Of a stretch of 64,000 bases of DNA, positions 16,881-25,425 are shown piece by piece. The notes beneath the pieces were generated by a model that was not told where the DNA came from, did not search any database, and saw nothing but the letters and a program-made list of their open reading frames with translations. The stretch is from Collinsella aerofaciens. GTDB lineage: Bacteria > Actinomycetota > Coriobacteriia > Coriobacteriales > Coriobacteriaceae. The stretch's first letter is position 1. Every line of letters begins with the position of its first letter. The stretch spans positions 1 to 64,000 of the forward strand of contig NZ_JAQLDU010000005.1 of assembly GCF_028209625.1 (NCBI RefSeq), read 5' to 3'. The translations under genes were made by a program, and so were the position numbers.

Positions 16881-18761
16881 CTAGGCAGCCTGAACAGCGG
16901 GCTGGTCCTCGTCGATAAAGAAGCGCTTGTACCACACCAGGAACACGAGCGGCGTATAGATCTTGCGCTGGAAATCGCCCTTGCCCGCAAAGTGCAGATC
17001 GAGCAGGTGCATGAGCTCGTCGGTATCGAAGAACTCGCTTGCCCACGGCGCGGTGAAGTACTCCTTGACATAGTCGTACCACTTTTGCTCGCGCAGCCAG
17101 TAGACAATCGGCACCGGGAAGCCCACCTTGGGACGGGTGGCCCACTCATCGGGCAGCGACTTGTTGGCAGCGTGGCGGAGTACCTGTTTGTTGCCGTTCT
17201 CGTTGATGCGGTAGCGGTCGGGAATGTGCTCGGCGAACTCCATGACTTTGCGGTCCAGGAAGGGCACGCGCAGCTCCAGCGAGTGCGCCATGCACATCTT
17301 GTCGGCCTTGAGCAGAATGTCGCCCGGAAGCCACATGTTCATGTCCAGGTACTGCTTCTTGACCAGCTCGGGCTGACCCTTCACGCGCGCATAGATGGGA
17401 GCGGCAAGCTCGAAGGCGCCATCGCCGGTGTTGTACTCGGGCTTGAGCACGCCGTCGACCTCGCGCTCCGGCCATACCAGAGCCTGTCCCAGGAACGACT
17501 TCTCAGGGATCTCGGCACCCTTGACCAGGAAGTTATGGCCCTTGAAGTACGGCATATGCAGCGCCAGGTTACCGAGCGCGCGACGGATGGGCAGCGGCAC
17601 CATCTTTTTGTACTTGCGGACTGGGACCGTGTCCTCGTAGTAGGCGTAGCCGCCAAAGAGCTCGTCGGCGCCTTCGCCCGAAAGCACGACGGTGACGTCC
17701 TTGCGGGCCATCTCGGCCAAGAACCACAGCGGCACGGAAGACAGGTTGGACTGCGGCTCGTCCATGTGATACTGGATGTCCTCGAGCGCACCGAAGAACT
17801 CGTCGGCGGTAATCATCTTGCGGACATTCTCGACGCCGAGCTTATCGGAAAGCTCCTTGGCGTAGTTAGTCTCGTTGAAGTTCTTGTAGTCAAAGCCCAC
17901 CGAGAAGGTCTTGTCGGGCATGAGGCAAGCGGCGATGTAGCTGGAGTCGACGCCGCCGGAAAGGAACGACGCGACCTTGACGTCGGCGATGCGATGGGCC
18001 TCGACGCTCTCGTGCACGACCTCATCCAGCTCGTCGACGTACTCCTCGAACGGCTTCTCGACGGCAGAGTAATCGCAATCCCAGTAGCGCTCGATGTTCA
18101 TCTTGCCGGTCGGGATGTCTACGGTAAAGTAATGCGCCGGCGGCAGCTTGTAGACACCCTCGAAGAAGGTCTCCTCGGTTGCCGAATACTGCAGCGTCAT
18201 GTACGGACGCAGGGCCTTTTTGTTGACCGCCTTGTGGAAGTGCGGGTAGTCTAGGAAGCTCTTGATCTCGGAACCAAAGAGCACGCCCGGAGCGCCGTCG
18301 CCCGCATCGGCCATGGGATAGTAGTAGAGCGGCTTGATGCCAAAGATATCACGGGCGCCAAAAAGCTTGTTCTTCTTCTTGTCCCAGATGACGAAGGCGT
18401 ACATACCGCGCAAGCGATCGAGTACTGCCTCGCCCCACTCCTCGTAGCCGTGCAGAAGGCTCTCGGTGTCGGCGCCGCAGTGGAACTTGTAGCCCTTGGC
18501 CTCGAGCTCGGAACGGAGTTCTTGGAAGTTGTAGATCTCGCCGTTGAAGACAATGACGACGCTACCGTCCTCGTTGGCCATAGGTTGGGCGCCAGCCTCG
18601 GTCAGGTCGAGGATCGACAGGCGGCGGAAGCCGAGGGCAACGCGGCCGTCGATAAACTGGCCGCCCATGTCGGGACCACGATGGACGATGCGGTCCATCA
18701 TCTTGGTGAGCACCTCGGATTGGTTATCCGTCCCACCGACAAAACCGACAAAACCGCACAT
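16881..18761 (-). CDS. asnB: asparagine synthetase (glutamine-hydrolysing)
   Basis: A 626-residue two-domain enzyme that makes asparagine from aspartate, ATP and glutamine. The N-terminal class II amidotransferase domain starts MCGFVGF with Cys2 as nucleophile and includes HRGPD and the FNGEIYNF motif; the C-terminal synthetase domain has the PP-loop SFLSGGVDSSYIA. The length is typical of the bacterial AsnB group. The ATG at 18761 must be right because Cys2 has to become N-terminal. It is a single-gene unit with its own terminator. Confidence 0.96.
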   Translation of the reverse strand: MCGFVGFVGGTDNQSEVLTKMMDRIVHRGPDMGGQFIDGRVALGFRRLSILDLTEAGAQPMANEDGSVVIVFNGEIYNFQELRSELEAKGYKFHCGADTESLLHGYEEWGEAVLDRLRGMYAFVIWDKKKNKLFGARDIFGIKPLYYYPMADAGDGAPGVLFGSEIKSFLDYPHFHKAVNKKALRPYMTLQYSATEETFFEGVYKLPPAHYFTVDIPTGKMNIERYWDCDYSAVEKPFEEYVDELDEVVHESVEAHRIADVKVASFLSGGVDSSYIAACLMPDKTFSVGFDYKNFNETNYAKELSDKLGVENVRKMITADEFFGALEDIQYHMDEPQSNLSSVPLWFLAEMARKDVTVVLSGEGADELFGGYAYYEDTVPVRKYKKMVPLPIRRALGNLALHMPYFKGHNFLVKGAEIPEKSFLGQALVWPEREVDGVLKPEYNTGDGAFELAAPIYARVKGQPELVKKQYLDMNMWLPGDILLKADKMCMAHSLELRVPFLDRKVMEFAEHIPDRYRINENGNKQVLRHAANKSLPDEWATRPKVGFPVPIVYWLREQKWYDYVKEYFTAPWASEFFDTDELMHLLDLHFAGKGDFQRKIYTPLVFLVWYKRFFIDEDQPAVQAA

Positions 18762-18812
18762 ATACTATCCCCTTTGCTGTTGCTGGGCATCAAATCGAAT
18801 CAGTAGCTTTTG

Positions 18813-18818
18813 AGTATA
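18813..18818 (-). promoter_or_regulatory. possible -10 element of asnB
   Basis: On the minus strand TATACT lies about 55 bases upstream of the asnB start. No good -35 hexamer is seen at 16-18 bases, so the call is weak. Confidence 0.3.
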
Positions 18819-18948
18819 CCCGAGGGCGTAAAGAGGGGCGGAATGTTCAGGCAATCTCAACTGAATCAGCTCCGCTGTGACACGCGTCGGTTACCTTTAA
18901 TGGATATGAGGTGAATGAGGCGATTGTTTTGCTATACTCTCTCCGCAC

Positions 18949-19024
18949 GGGCGATTGGCGCAACGGTTAGCGCAGGTGCTTTACACGCACAAGGCTGGGG
19001 GTTCGAATCCCTCATCGCCCACCA
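18949..19024 (+). tRNA. tRNA-Val (anticodon TAC)
   Basis: Acceptor arms GGGCGAT and ATCGCCC pair, the anticodon loop TTTACAC gives TAC, the T arm GGGGGTTCGAATCCCTC is complete, and CCA is encoded at 19022-19024. The first pair of the anticodon stem is a G-A mismatch. A -10-like TATACT lies at 18933-18938. The 18 bases at its 3' end are repeated twice downstream. Confidence 0.95.
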
Positions 19025-19033
19025 TTGAATTGG

Positions 19034-19061
19034 AAACGGTCCTCGCAAGGGGACCGTTTTT
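19034..19061 (+). terminator. terminator of tRNA-Val (repeat unit 1)
   Basis: AAACGGTCC pairs with GGACCGTTT (9 bp, 8-base loop) and ends in five Ts, 10 bases after the tRNA. Confidence 0.88.
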
Positions 19062-19218
19062 GTTTGGGCCCAGCGCATGGGATTCGAACCCGACAGGGTG
19101 CGAAGCTGAGGAAACGCGAAACGTTTTCCAGCGCAGCACGCGAGGGCCGCAGGCCCGAAGCGAAAGCGGGCGGCGTCAGCCGCACGCGACATCCCTCATC
19201 GCCCACCACTGATTTGAT

Positions 19219-19249
19219 AGGCTCCCAGCTATGGGGGCCTTTCTTTTTT
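19219..19249 (+). terminator. terminator-like hairpin of repeat unit 2
   Basis: AGGCTCCC pairs with GGGGGCCT (8 bp, one T-G) followed by TTCTTTTTT. It occupies the same place in unit 2 as the tRNA-Val terminator in unit 1. Confidence 0.8.
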
Positions 19250-19402
19250 GGGCCCAGCGCATGGGATTCGAACCCGACAGGGTGCGAAGCTGAGGAAACG
19301 CGAAGCGTTTTCCAGCGCAGCATGCGAGGGCCGCAGGCCCGAAGCGAAAGCGGGCGGCGTCAGCCGCACGCGACATCCCTCATCGCCCACCACTGAATTG
19401 TT

Positions 19403-19433
19403 AGGCCTCCAGCGATGGAGGCCTTTCCTTTTT
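19403..19433 (+). terminator. terminator-like hairpin of repeat unit 3
   Basis: AGGCCTCCA pairs with TGGAGGCCT (9 bp, GCGA loop) followed by TTCCTTTTT. It is the third structural counterpart in the array. Confidence 0.8.
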
Positions 19434-19470
19434 CAGGCCCAGCGCATGGGATTCGAACCCGCCAGCACGT

Positions 19471-19818
19471 CTGTCACAAAGGCCGTGGCCAAAAAATGGC
19501 AAAAATGAGTACTGCTACCTTGCTTACAACATATCAAAAGATAGTATTTGCTTAAGTTACGCAACATATGTCCATTATAAGGACTAGCAATTGGATCAAA
19601 ATCGTACATTCATCGCCATTTCGACTAGCTATCTGGCCTTATTAGTCCAAAATTGCTGTTACCAAATCGGTAACAGTACTCATATTTGATGTTTTTTGAC
19701 CAGCAGGTCTCCCCGCCTTAGCAAATCTAAGGCAAAACGGGCTCCAGACCGCTGAATCATGCCACATAGGGCACGTCCGCAGTCCGGAACCCGGTCAAAG
19801 TTAAGTTATTTCGCTGTG
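19471..19818. other. A+T-rich region without genes between the tRNA array and argD
   Basis: No gene is seen. The stretch is visibly richer in A+T than its surroundings up to about 19700. It holds an 8-bp hairpin, CTGTTACC/GGTAACAG, near 19657-19677 and a 7-bp hairpin, GCCTTAG/CTAAGGC, near 19716-19734. Its base composition and position beside a tRNA array suggest the scar of an integrated element; this is inference. Confidence 0.5.
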
Positions 19819-21102
19819 TTAGGCCAAAACGTCCGACAGGATCTCGATCAGACTGTCCACGTCGGATTCCTCGCAGACGAGCGGCGGCAGGAAACGCAGC
19901 GTATGGGCACCCGTAGCGTTAATCACGGCACCAGCCCCCAATGCACGGGCCACAACGTCGTGTGCATCACCCACAGTATCGTCCAGATCGCAGCCGAGCA
20001 TCAAGCCGCGGCCACGCACCTCGGTCACGTTCGGCAGCTTGGCGAGCTTTGCCTCCATATAGGCGCCTACCTTGGCAACATGGTCGGCATAATCGCCGTG
20101 CACGAGCGCGGAGAGCGTCGCGGCACACGCCGCGACGGCCAAGCAGCTACCGCCAAAGGTCGAGCCGTGGTCGCCCGGCTTAAACACGTCGGCAATCTCC
20201 TTCTTTGCTACGGCGGCACCCATGGGCACGCCATCAGCAATGCCCTTGGCAAGGCTCATGATGTCGGGTTCCACGCCATAGGTTTGGAATGCAAACGGCT
20301 TGCCGGAGCGGAAGATGCCGCACTGGACCTCGTCGGCGATAAGCACGGCGCCCACTTCGTGTGCCAGGTCGCGCGCTGCCGCCATAAACTCCTCGGTCAT
20401 GGGGTGCACACCGCTCTCGCCCTGAATCGGCTCGAGCATCACGGCACAAATTTCGCTCCCCAGCTGCTTAAAGATCGCACGCAGTTCATCGATATCGTTG
20501 GGCGTGCAGGCCACAAAGCCACCCGGCAGCGGGCGGAAACTATCCTGCAGCCAATCCTGCATGGTGGCGGCAATGGTCTCGAGCGTACGGCCGTGGAAGC
20601 CGCCGCGCATGCACACGATGGTGTTGCCGCCGTTACCGGCACGCTTGGCGTACAGGCGCGCGAGCTTCATCGAGCCCTCGTTGGCCTCGGCGCCGGAGTT
20701 GGCAAAGAAGGTCTCCCACACCTGCTCGTCCGCAGCCGGGGCACCAAGAGCAGCTGCCGTGGTCTCATCGCCGGCGGCAATGGCATCGGCAAGCACGCGT
20801 GCACCATCTACGTCGTCGTTGGCAAGCTTGGACAGCAGCGCCGCGACCTGTCCACGCTGCTCGATGTAGAAGTAATTGGAGACATGCATGAGCTTTTTGG
20901 TCTGTGCCTCGAGCGCCGAGAGCACAGCCAGGTTGCCATGACCTAGGCTGCACACGCCGATGCCGGCAAGAAAGTCGAGGTACTCACGGCCATCGTCGCC
21001 GGTGAGCTTCATGCCGTGACCCTCGACAAACTCGACCGGAGAGCGGCCAAAGGTATGCATAACGTAATGGGATTCAAGCGATTGCTGAGCTGCAAGTGAC
21101 AT
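19819..21102 (-). CDS. argD: acetylornithine aminotransferase
   Basis: A 427-residue class III PLP-dependent aminotransferase that converts N-acetylglutamate semialdehyde to N-acetylornithine. Visible features: FLAGIGVCSLGH near the N-terminus, NSGAEANEGSMKLAR, MRGGFHGRT, and ADEVQCGIFRSG followed by the PLP-lysine region MSLAKGIADGVPMGA. Residues about 115-145 hold an extra Ala-rich stretch compared with usual ArgD (about 390-400 residues). It is the last gene of the argCJBD operon; no clear terminator follows. Confidence 0.93.
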   Translation of the reverse strand: MSLAAQQSLESHYVMHTFGRSPVEFVEGHGMKLTGDDGREYLDFLAGIGVCSLGHGNLAVLSALEAQTKKLMHVSNYFYIEQRGQVAALLSKLANDDVDGARVLADAIAAGDETTAAALGAPAADEQVWETFFANSGAEANEGSMKLARLYAKRAGNGGNTIVCMRGGFHGRTLETIAATMQDWLQDSFRPLPGGFVACTPNDIDELRAIFKQLGSEICAVMLEPIQGESGVHPMTEEFMAAARDLAHEVGAVLIADEVQCGIFRSGKPFAFQTYGVEPDIMSLAKGIADGVPMGAAVAKKEIADVFKPGDHGSTFGGSCLAVAACAATLSALVHGDYADHVAKVGAYMEAKLAKLPNVTEVRGRGLMLGCDLDDTVGDAHDVVARALGAGAVINATGAHTLRFLPPLVCEESDVDSLIEILSDVLA

Positions 21103-21171
21103 GGGATGCCTTTCGTTGAGCGCCGGACGGCGCAGACCTATGGGTGCAGGAATGGAGCGGCTGCGGGTCAG

Positions 21172-22152
21172 CTAGACCGTCTGAAGCTTCTCGACCTCGT
21201 CGAGGTTCTCGGTCAGACGCGCAGCAAACGTCGAAAGCGGATGCGGATGTGTATCGAACTCGTAAGCCGTCTCGGTGGAATGGATCACGGTACCGACGCC
21301 GGCATCGGTCAGCAGCTCCAGCAGCAGCGAATGCGGCGTGGTGCCGTTGATGATGTGAGCGCGAAATACGCCGCCGGCAAGCGCATCGACGGCCGCACGC
21401 AGCTTGGGAATCATGCCCTTATCGACCTCGCCGCCGTAGAGCATTTCGTTAACCTCGTCGAGCGTTAGGTTGGAGATGAGTGAGTCTTTATCGCTAAAGT
21501 CCTTGTACAGGCCGTCGACGTCGGTCAAAAAGATCGCCTTATGCGCGTGGAGCGCTGCCGCAACGGCACCGGCGGCGGTATCGGCGTTGATGTTGAAGAA
21601 ACCGCCGTCCTCCCCCGCCGCGACGGTAGCGATGACGGGGATGTACTCGCTATCGAGCAGGCGCTCGATATAGTCGGTGTTGACATGCGTGACCTTGCCT
21701 ACGCGGCCGAGTTCGGGGTCGAGCGGCTCGGCGATGAGCGTACCGGCATCGCTGCCCGAAACGCCCACGGCCAGGTTGCCGTGATGGTTGAGCGCCGCGA
21801 CCAGCTCCTGGTTGACCTTACCGCCCAGCACCTCGCGCACGATATCCATGGTCGCCGGCGTGGTCACGCGCTGGCCGTTCTTAAACTCGACGGGGATGTC
21901 GTAGTGGCTCAGCGCCTCGTTGATGGCCTTGCCGCCACCATGCACGATGACGGGGCGCATGCCGATGATCTTAAGGAGGACGATGTCGCTCATCACGTCG
22001 CGACGCAGCTGCTCATCAACCATGGCGGCTCCGCCATATTTGATAACAACCGTCTTGCCGGTCAGGTTCTTAATCCACGGCAGCGCTTCGAACAGCAGCT
22101 GCGCGGTTGCTTCGTTGGATTCGTTCGAACGACAATCGCGTGCGAATTTCAT
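21172..22152 (-). CDS. argB: acetylglutamate kinase
   Basis: A 326-residue amino-acid kinase that phosphorylates N-acetylglutamate. It shows KTVVIKYGGAAMV, the substrate loop VIVHGGGKAINEAL, and FLTDVDGLYKD near the nucleotide site. The start at 22152 (MKFARD) follows GACGAGG; the frame extends 20 codons further without a ribosome-binding site. About 30 residues precede the usual N-terminus, which in arginine-inhibited enzymes forms the hexamerising helix; whether that applies here is inference. Confidence 0.94.
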   Translation of the reverse strand: MKFARDCRSNESNEATAQLLFEALPWIKNLTGKTVVIKYGGAAMVDEQLRRDVMSDIVLLKIIGMRPVIVHGGGKAINEALSHYDIPVEFKNGQRVTTPATMDIVREVLGGKVNQELVAALNHHGNLAVGVSGSDAGTLIAEPLDPELGRVGKVTHVNTDYIERLLDSEYIPVIATVAAGEDGGFFNINADTAAGAVAAALHAHKAIFLTDVDGLYKDFSDKDSLISNLTLDEVNEMLYGGEVDKGMIPKLRAAVDALAGGVFRAHIINGTTPHSLLLELLTDAGVGTVIHSTETAYEFDTHPHPLSTFAARLTENLDEVEKLQTV

Positions 22153-22233
22153 AATCTGCCTCGTCTTTCGTATCGTTATCGCGCCGTGCTCCGCTGTCCG
22201 CAATCGCGGCAAGATGCGCAGCGTGCCTGGAAT

Positions 22234-23502
22234 CTAGGAACGGTAGTCGCCGTTAATGGAGATGTACTCGTGCGTGAGGTCGCAAGTCCACACGGTGGTC
22301 GCCGCGTCGCCCGCGCCCAGGTCGGCCGAGATCACGATCTCGGGCGCCTCAAAACGTCGCAGAGCCTCGTCCTCGTCAAAGGGAACGGTCAGGCCGTCAC
22401 GGCAGACGGGCATGCCCATCATGTCGATGGAAACGTCTTCCTGATTAAACTTCACGCCGCACTTGCCGAGCGCCATGGCAACGCGGCCCCAGTTGCAGTC
22501 GTGGCCGGCGATGCAGGTCTTAACGAGCGGCGAGTTGGCAACGGCACGGGCGGCGATATCGGCCTCCTCGTCGTTCACGGCGCCGGTAACGTTGACCGTA
22601 ACAAGCTTAGATGCGCCCTCACCATCGGCGGCGATATTGCGCGCCAGGCTCTCGCACACCTCGTGCACGGCAAATGCCAACTCGTCAAAGGCATCGGAGC
22701 CCTCGACGATAGGCTCGGCATCTGCGGCAGCGGCGCCGGAGGCAAGCATGATGCAGGTGTCGTTGGTCGAGGTGTCGGAATCGACCGTTACCTTGTTAAA
22801 GGTCTGCTTGACGGTCGAGAGCAGCAGGGCATGAAGTGCCGCAGGCTCGACGGGGGCATCGGTGGTGATAACTGCGATCATGGTGGCCATGTTGGGCATG
22901 ATCATACCCGAGCCCTTGCACATTCCGCCTACCGTATAGACATTGCCCGCATGACCCGCAGCCTCACTGACGTAGGATACGGCGTACTCCTTGGAGTGCG
23001 TGTCGGTCGTCATGATGGCGCGAGCGGCATCGGCGCCACCGTGGGCGGAGAGCGCCTCGTAGGCGGCAGGAATGGCGGTCTCAAACGTGTCGATCGACAG
23101 AATCTGGCCAATCACACCCGTGGAGGCAACCAGAATCTGCTGGGGCTCGCAGCCGATGACCTGCGAGGCGATGTTGCACGTCTCGCGCGCGCAGGCAAGG
23201 CCCGTCTCGCCCGTGGCGGCATTCGCGTTGCCGGAGTTGATTGAAACGCCGGCGATGATGCCATAGCCCTTGCCCACACCGCCCAGGTTGGCGCGGCTCA
23301 CCTGCACAGGCGCTGCGCAAAAGCGATTGGTCGTAAACACGCCGGCACCGGGACAGGGTTTATCGGGCACGACGAGCGCGTAATCCAAGCGCTCGGGATT
23401 CTTGCGAAAACCCGCATGAATACCCGCGGCCTTAAAGCCGGCCGCTACCGTAATGCCACCCTCGACGGCACGAATCTTGATATCGAACTGCTCTGTATTC
23501 AT
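22234..23502 (-). CDS. argJ: bifunctional glutamate N-acetyltransferase / ornithine acetyltransferase
   Basis: A 422-residue enzyme that recycles the acetyl group between acetylornithine and glutamate. The self-cleavage motif PNMATMIAV is present, with cleavage expected between Ala205 and Thr206, the new N-terminal nucleophile. GMCKGSGMI just before it is typical. Because ArgJ recycles acetyl groups, a linear-pathway argE is not needed. It lies between argC and argB in the operon. Confidence 0.95.
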   Translation of the reverse strand: MNTEQFDIKIRAVEGGITVAAGFKAAGIHAGFRKNPERLDYALVVPDKPCPGAGVFTTNRFCAAPVQVSRANLGGVGKGYGIIAGVSINSGNANAATGETGLACARETCNIASQVIGCEPQQILVASTGVIGQILSIDTFETAIPAAYEALSAHGGADAARAIMTTDTHSKEYAVSYVSEAAGHAGNVYTVGGMCKGSGMIMPNMATMIAVITTDAPVEPAALHALLLSTVKQTFNKVTVDSDTSTNDTCIMLASGAAAADAEPIVEGSDAFDELAFAVHEVCESLARNIAADGEGASKLVTVNVTGAVNDEEADIAARAVANSPLVKTCIAGHDCNWGRVAMALGKCGVKFNQEDVSIDMMGMPVCRDGLTVPFDEDEALRRFEAPEIVISADLGAGDAATTVWTCDLTHEYISINGDYRS

Positions 23503-23636
23503 CGTCCTTACGACTCCTTATATCAAACAAAAAACGGACATCGGTTGGTGCGCCATGCCAGTCGTGATCATGAGACCAGCTTAAGAGTGGCGCCCCACTC
23601 GATGCCCGACTACCAAATCGTTAACAATCGAATGTG

Positions 23637-24707
23637 CTACACCGGGCACGCCACTGTGGGCAAGCCTCGTCGCTCGTCAAAGCCAAAGACGATATTGGCG
23701 CACTGGACTGCTTGGCCCGCAGCGCCCTTGCACAAATTGTCGATAGCACCCGTCGCCACCAGCACGCCCGCGCGCTTGTTGAGCGCGAGGCCGATCTGGG
23801 CGGCGTTGGTGCCGACGACCGAAGCCGTCTTGGGCTGCTGACCGGCATCGAGTACGCGTACGAAGGTGCGACCGGCGTAGAACTTCTTGTAATGGTCGAC
23901 GACATCCTCAAGGGTCAACGTGTCGAGAGCCTGCAGCGCGAGCGGCATCGTCACCGTGGAGAGCAGACCACGCTTGAGCGGTGCCAGGTGCGGGGTAAAG
24001 ACGACGCGATCGGTCAGGCCAAGGATTTGCTCGATTTCGGGCGTGTGACGATGCTTGCCCACACCGTAGGCCTCCAGGTTTTCGTCCGCGCTGCAAAAAT
24101 GGGTGCGGGCGTTGCAGGACTTACCGGCGCCCGTCACGCCGCTAATGGCATCGACAATCACGGGACCGTTCTCGGCCACCCAGCCCGCGCGCACGGCGGG
24201 CGCGGCGGCAAGGCTCGTTGCGGTGGGATAGCAACCGGCGCAGGCGACCAGCACGGGTTTGCCGTCGGCATGGTCGGATGCGGCGGTCTCCAAGTCTTGG
24301 CAGAACAGCTCGGGCAGACCGAAGGCACGGGTCTTGAGCAGCTCGGGGCTCGTATGCTCGGCGGCATACCATGTCTCAAAGACGGACGCATCGTTCAGAC
24401 GGTAGTCGGCCGAAAGATCAAAGCAGGAGACGCCCGATGCAAGCAGCGCGGGCACCTGTGCCATGGCAGCCGTGTGCGGCACGGCAAGAAAAACCGCATC
24501 GCAGCTCTTGAGCTCGGGGGCGTCATGCGTGGTGAAAACCAGATCGCTCACGCCAGCGAAGCTCGGATACACCGCGGACAGCGGCTGGCCGGCATCGGCG
24601 TTGGACGTAATGGCAACAAGTTCAAACTCGGGATGACCGAGCACGAGGCGAATGAGCTCGGCTCCGGCATATCCAGCCGCGCCGACGACTCCAACCTTTA
24701 AAGACAT
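23637..24707 (-). CDS. argC: N-acetyl-gamma-glutamyl-phosphate reductase
   Basis: A 356-residue NADPH-dependent reductase, third step of arginine biosynthesis. It has the Rossmann motif GVVGAAGYAGAEL at 6-18 and the active-site Cys159 in ACAGCYPTA. The length is typical. It is the first gene of argC-argJ-argB-argD; 134 bases separate it from argJ. An ArgR-like operator lies upstream. The remaining steps (argF, argG, argH) are not in the window. Confidence 0.95.
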   Translation of the reverse strand: MSLKVGVVGAAGYAGAELIRLVLGHPEFELVAITSNADAGQPLSAVYPSFAGVSDLVFTTHDAPELKSCDAVFLAVPHTAAMAQVPALLASGVSCFDLSADYRLNDASVFETWYAAEHTSPELLKTRAFGLPELFCQDLETAASDHADGKPVLVACAGCYPTATSLAAAPAVRAGWVAENGPVIVDAISGVTGAGKSCNARTHFCSADENLEAYGVGKHRHTPEIEQILGLTDRVVFTPHLAPLKRGLLSTVTMPLALQALDTLTLEDVVDHYKKFYAGRTFVRVLDAGQQPKTASVVGTNAAQIGLALNKRAGVLVATGAIDNLCKGAAGQAVQCANIVFGFDERRGLPTVACPV

Positions 24708-24792
24708 ATCAGACTCCTTGTCTGCGATTTATGCACCGATGCGCATTTCGCAGCGGTCGTTATGAAGTGGGTTGAAACTTTAGCACCAAAAG

Positions 24793-24829
24793 ATGCATGA
24801 ATACGTAAATGGCTTGCATATTCATGCAT
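24793..24829. promoter_or_regulatory. ArgR-type operator upstream of argC
   Basis: An 11-bp perfect inverted repeat, ATGCATGAATA (24793-24803) and TATTCATGCAT (24819-24829), with a 15-base spacer. Each arm contains CATGAATA, a match to the ARG-box half-site known from ArgR/AhrC regulators. It lies 86-122 bases upstream of the argC start. The sequence is seen; binding by ArgR is inferred. Confidence 0.65.
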
Positions 24830-24873
24830 TGAAACATTCCCGACACATTCGCTTGAAGGAATTGACAAATGGA

Positions 24874-24926
24874 GCGGGCCCGTATTGACCGGCGCTCCTA
24901 ACGGCGCCGGGCAATACGGGGCCCGC
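24874..24926. repeat. large GC-rich hairpin between argC and the PNPOx gene
   Basis: GCGGGCCCGTATTG (24874-24887) pairs with 24912-24926 (one bulged base), and inside it CCGGCGC pairs with GCGCCGG, giving about 21 bp of stem around an 8-base loop. It follows the stop of the minus-strand PNPOx gene at 24964. Only a weak ATTTG follows on that strand. Confidence 0.75.
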
Positions 24927-24963
24927 CCATGCGAAAACCAAGTTGTTAGGATGAGCCAGCTGG

Positions 24964-25374
24964 CTAGAGCTCGACCGGCACCCATTCGTCGTGATTGCAG
25001 ATAAAAGCCTCGGGATCCTCGACGCTAAAGAAGACGAGCGTGGGGTCGTTAGGCCCCTCATAGTGCTCGCCCAGGCGCTCTAGATGCTTCCACCCGGCTT
25101 CACGCATTTCGTCTAAAGCCTGGTCATCCAAGCCAGCGCGCCCGCGCAAGATGAGCCAGCCATGGCCCGGCCACCAACTCGTGGCCTCAAAGCGCTGGTT
25201 TTGCAGCAGCTCCTGCCACACATCTTTGGTGCGCGCTGTTACAAACCACAGCTTGCCATCCTGGATCTGCGCAAACGAAAACGGACGCACATGAGGCTGT
25301 CCGTCAACGCTCGTCGCCAAATACCATGCCGGCACCGACGTCAGATACTCCAACACCGTATTCAATCCGTCCAT
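24964..25374 (-). CDS. pyridoxamine 5'-phosphate oxidase-like FMN-binding protein
   Basis: A 136-residue single-domain protein with the split-barrel PNPOx fold. The segment PAWYLATSVDGQPHVRPF and the following KLWFVTA are the FMN-phosphate-binding strands of the family. Proteins this small are usually flavin or F420-type reductases of unknown substrate, not true PdxH. It is a tandem paralogue of the upstream gene at 25426, sharing PAWYLAT, VRPFSFA and GKLWF. The ATG at 25374 is used. Confidence 0.8.
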   Translation of the reverse strand: MDGLNTVLEYLTSVPAWYLATSVDGQPHVRPFSFAQIQDGKLWFVTARTKDVWQELLQNQRFEATSWWPGHGWLILRGRAGLDDQALDEMREAGWKHLERLGEHYEGPNDPTLVFFSVEDPEAFICNHDEWVPVEL

Positions 25375-25425
25375 GTGTCCTCCTGGCGCTAGCTAATTCG
25401 GAACGGGTAGTTAATTTGAGACGCG

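Larger units (their letters stand above)
19007..19470 (+). repeat. tandem 184-bp repeats seeded by the tRNA-Val 3' end
   Basis: The 18-mer ATCCCTCATCGCCCACCA occurs at 19007-19024 (in the tRNA), 19191-19208 and 19375-19392, exactly 184 bases apart. Each copy is followed by a terminator whose sequence differs but whose structure is kept, then by a block starting GCCCAGCGCATGGGATTCG. The block is nearly identical between units 1 (19066-19210) and 2 (19250-19394), with two differences noticed; unit 3 breaks off near 19470. ATGGGATTCGAACCC inside the block resembles an antisense tRNA T arm. The block also holds several short hairpins. Open frames through it are judged not to be genes. Confidence 0.92.

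Noticed and set aside
19007-19470. CRISPR-like array
   Set aside because: The repeats are 184 bp with tRNA ends, not short repeats with unique spacers, and no cas genes are present.
18955-19508. Several open frames across tRNA-Val and the 184-bp repeats
   Set aside because: They are translations of tRNA and of repeated non-coding blocks, a known source of false genes; none has a ribosome-binding site or a domain.
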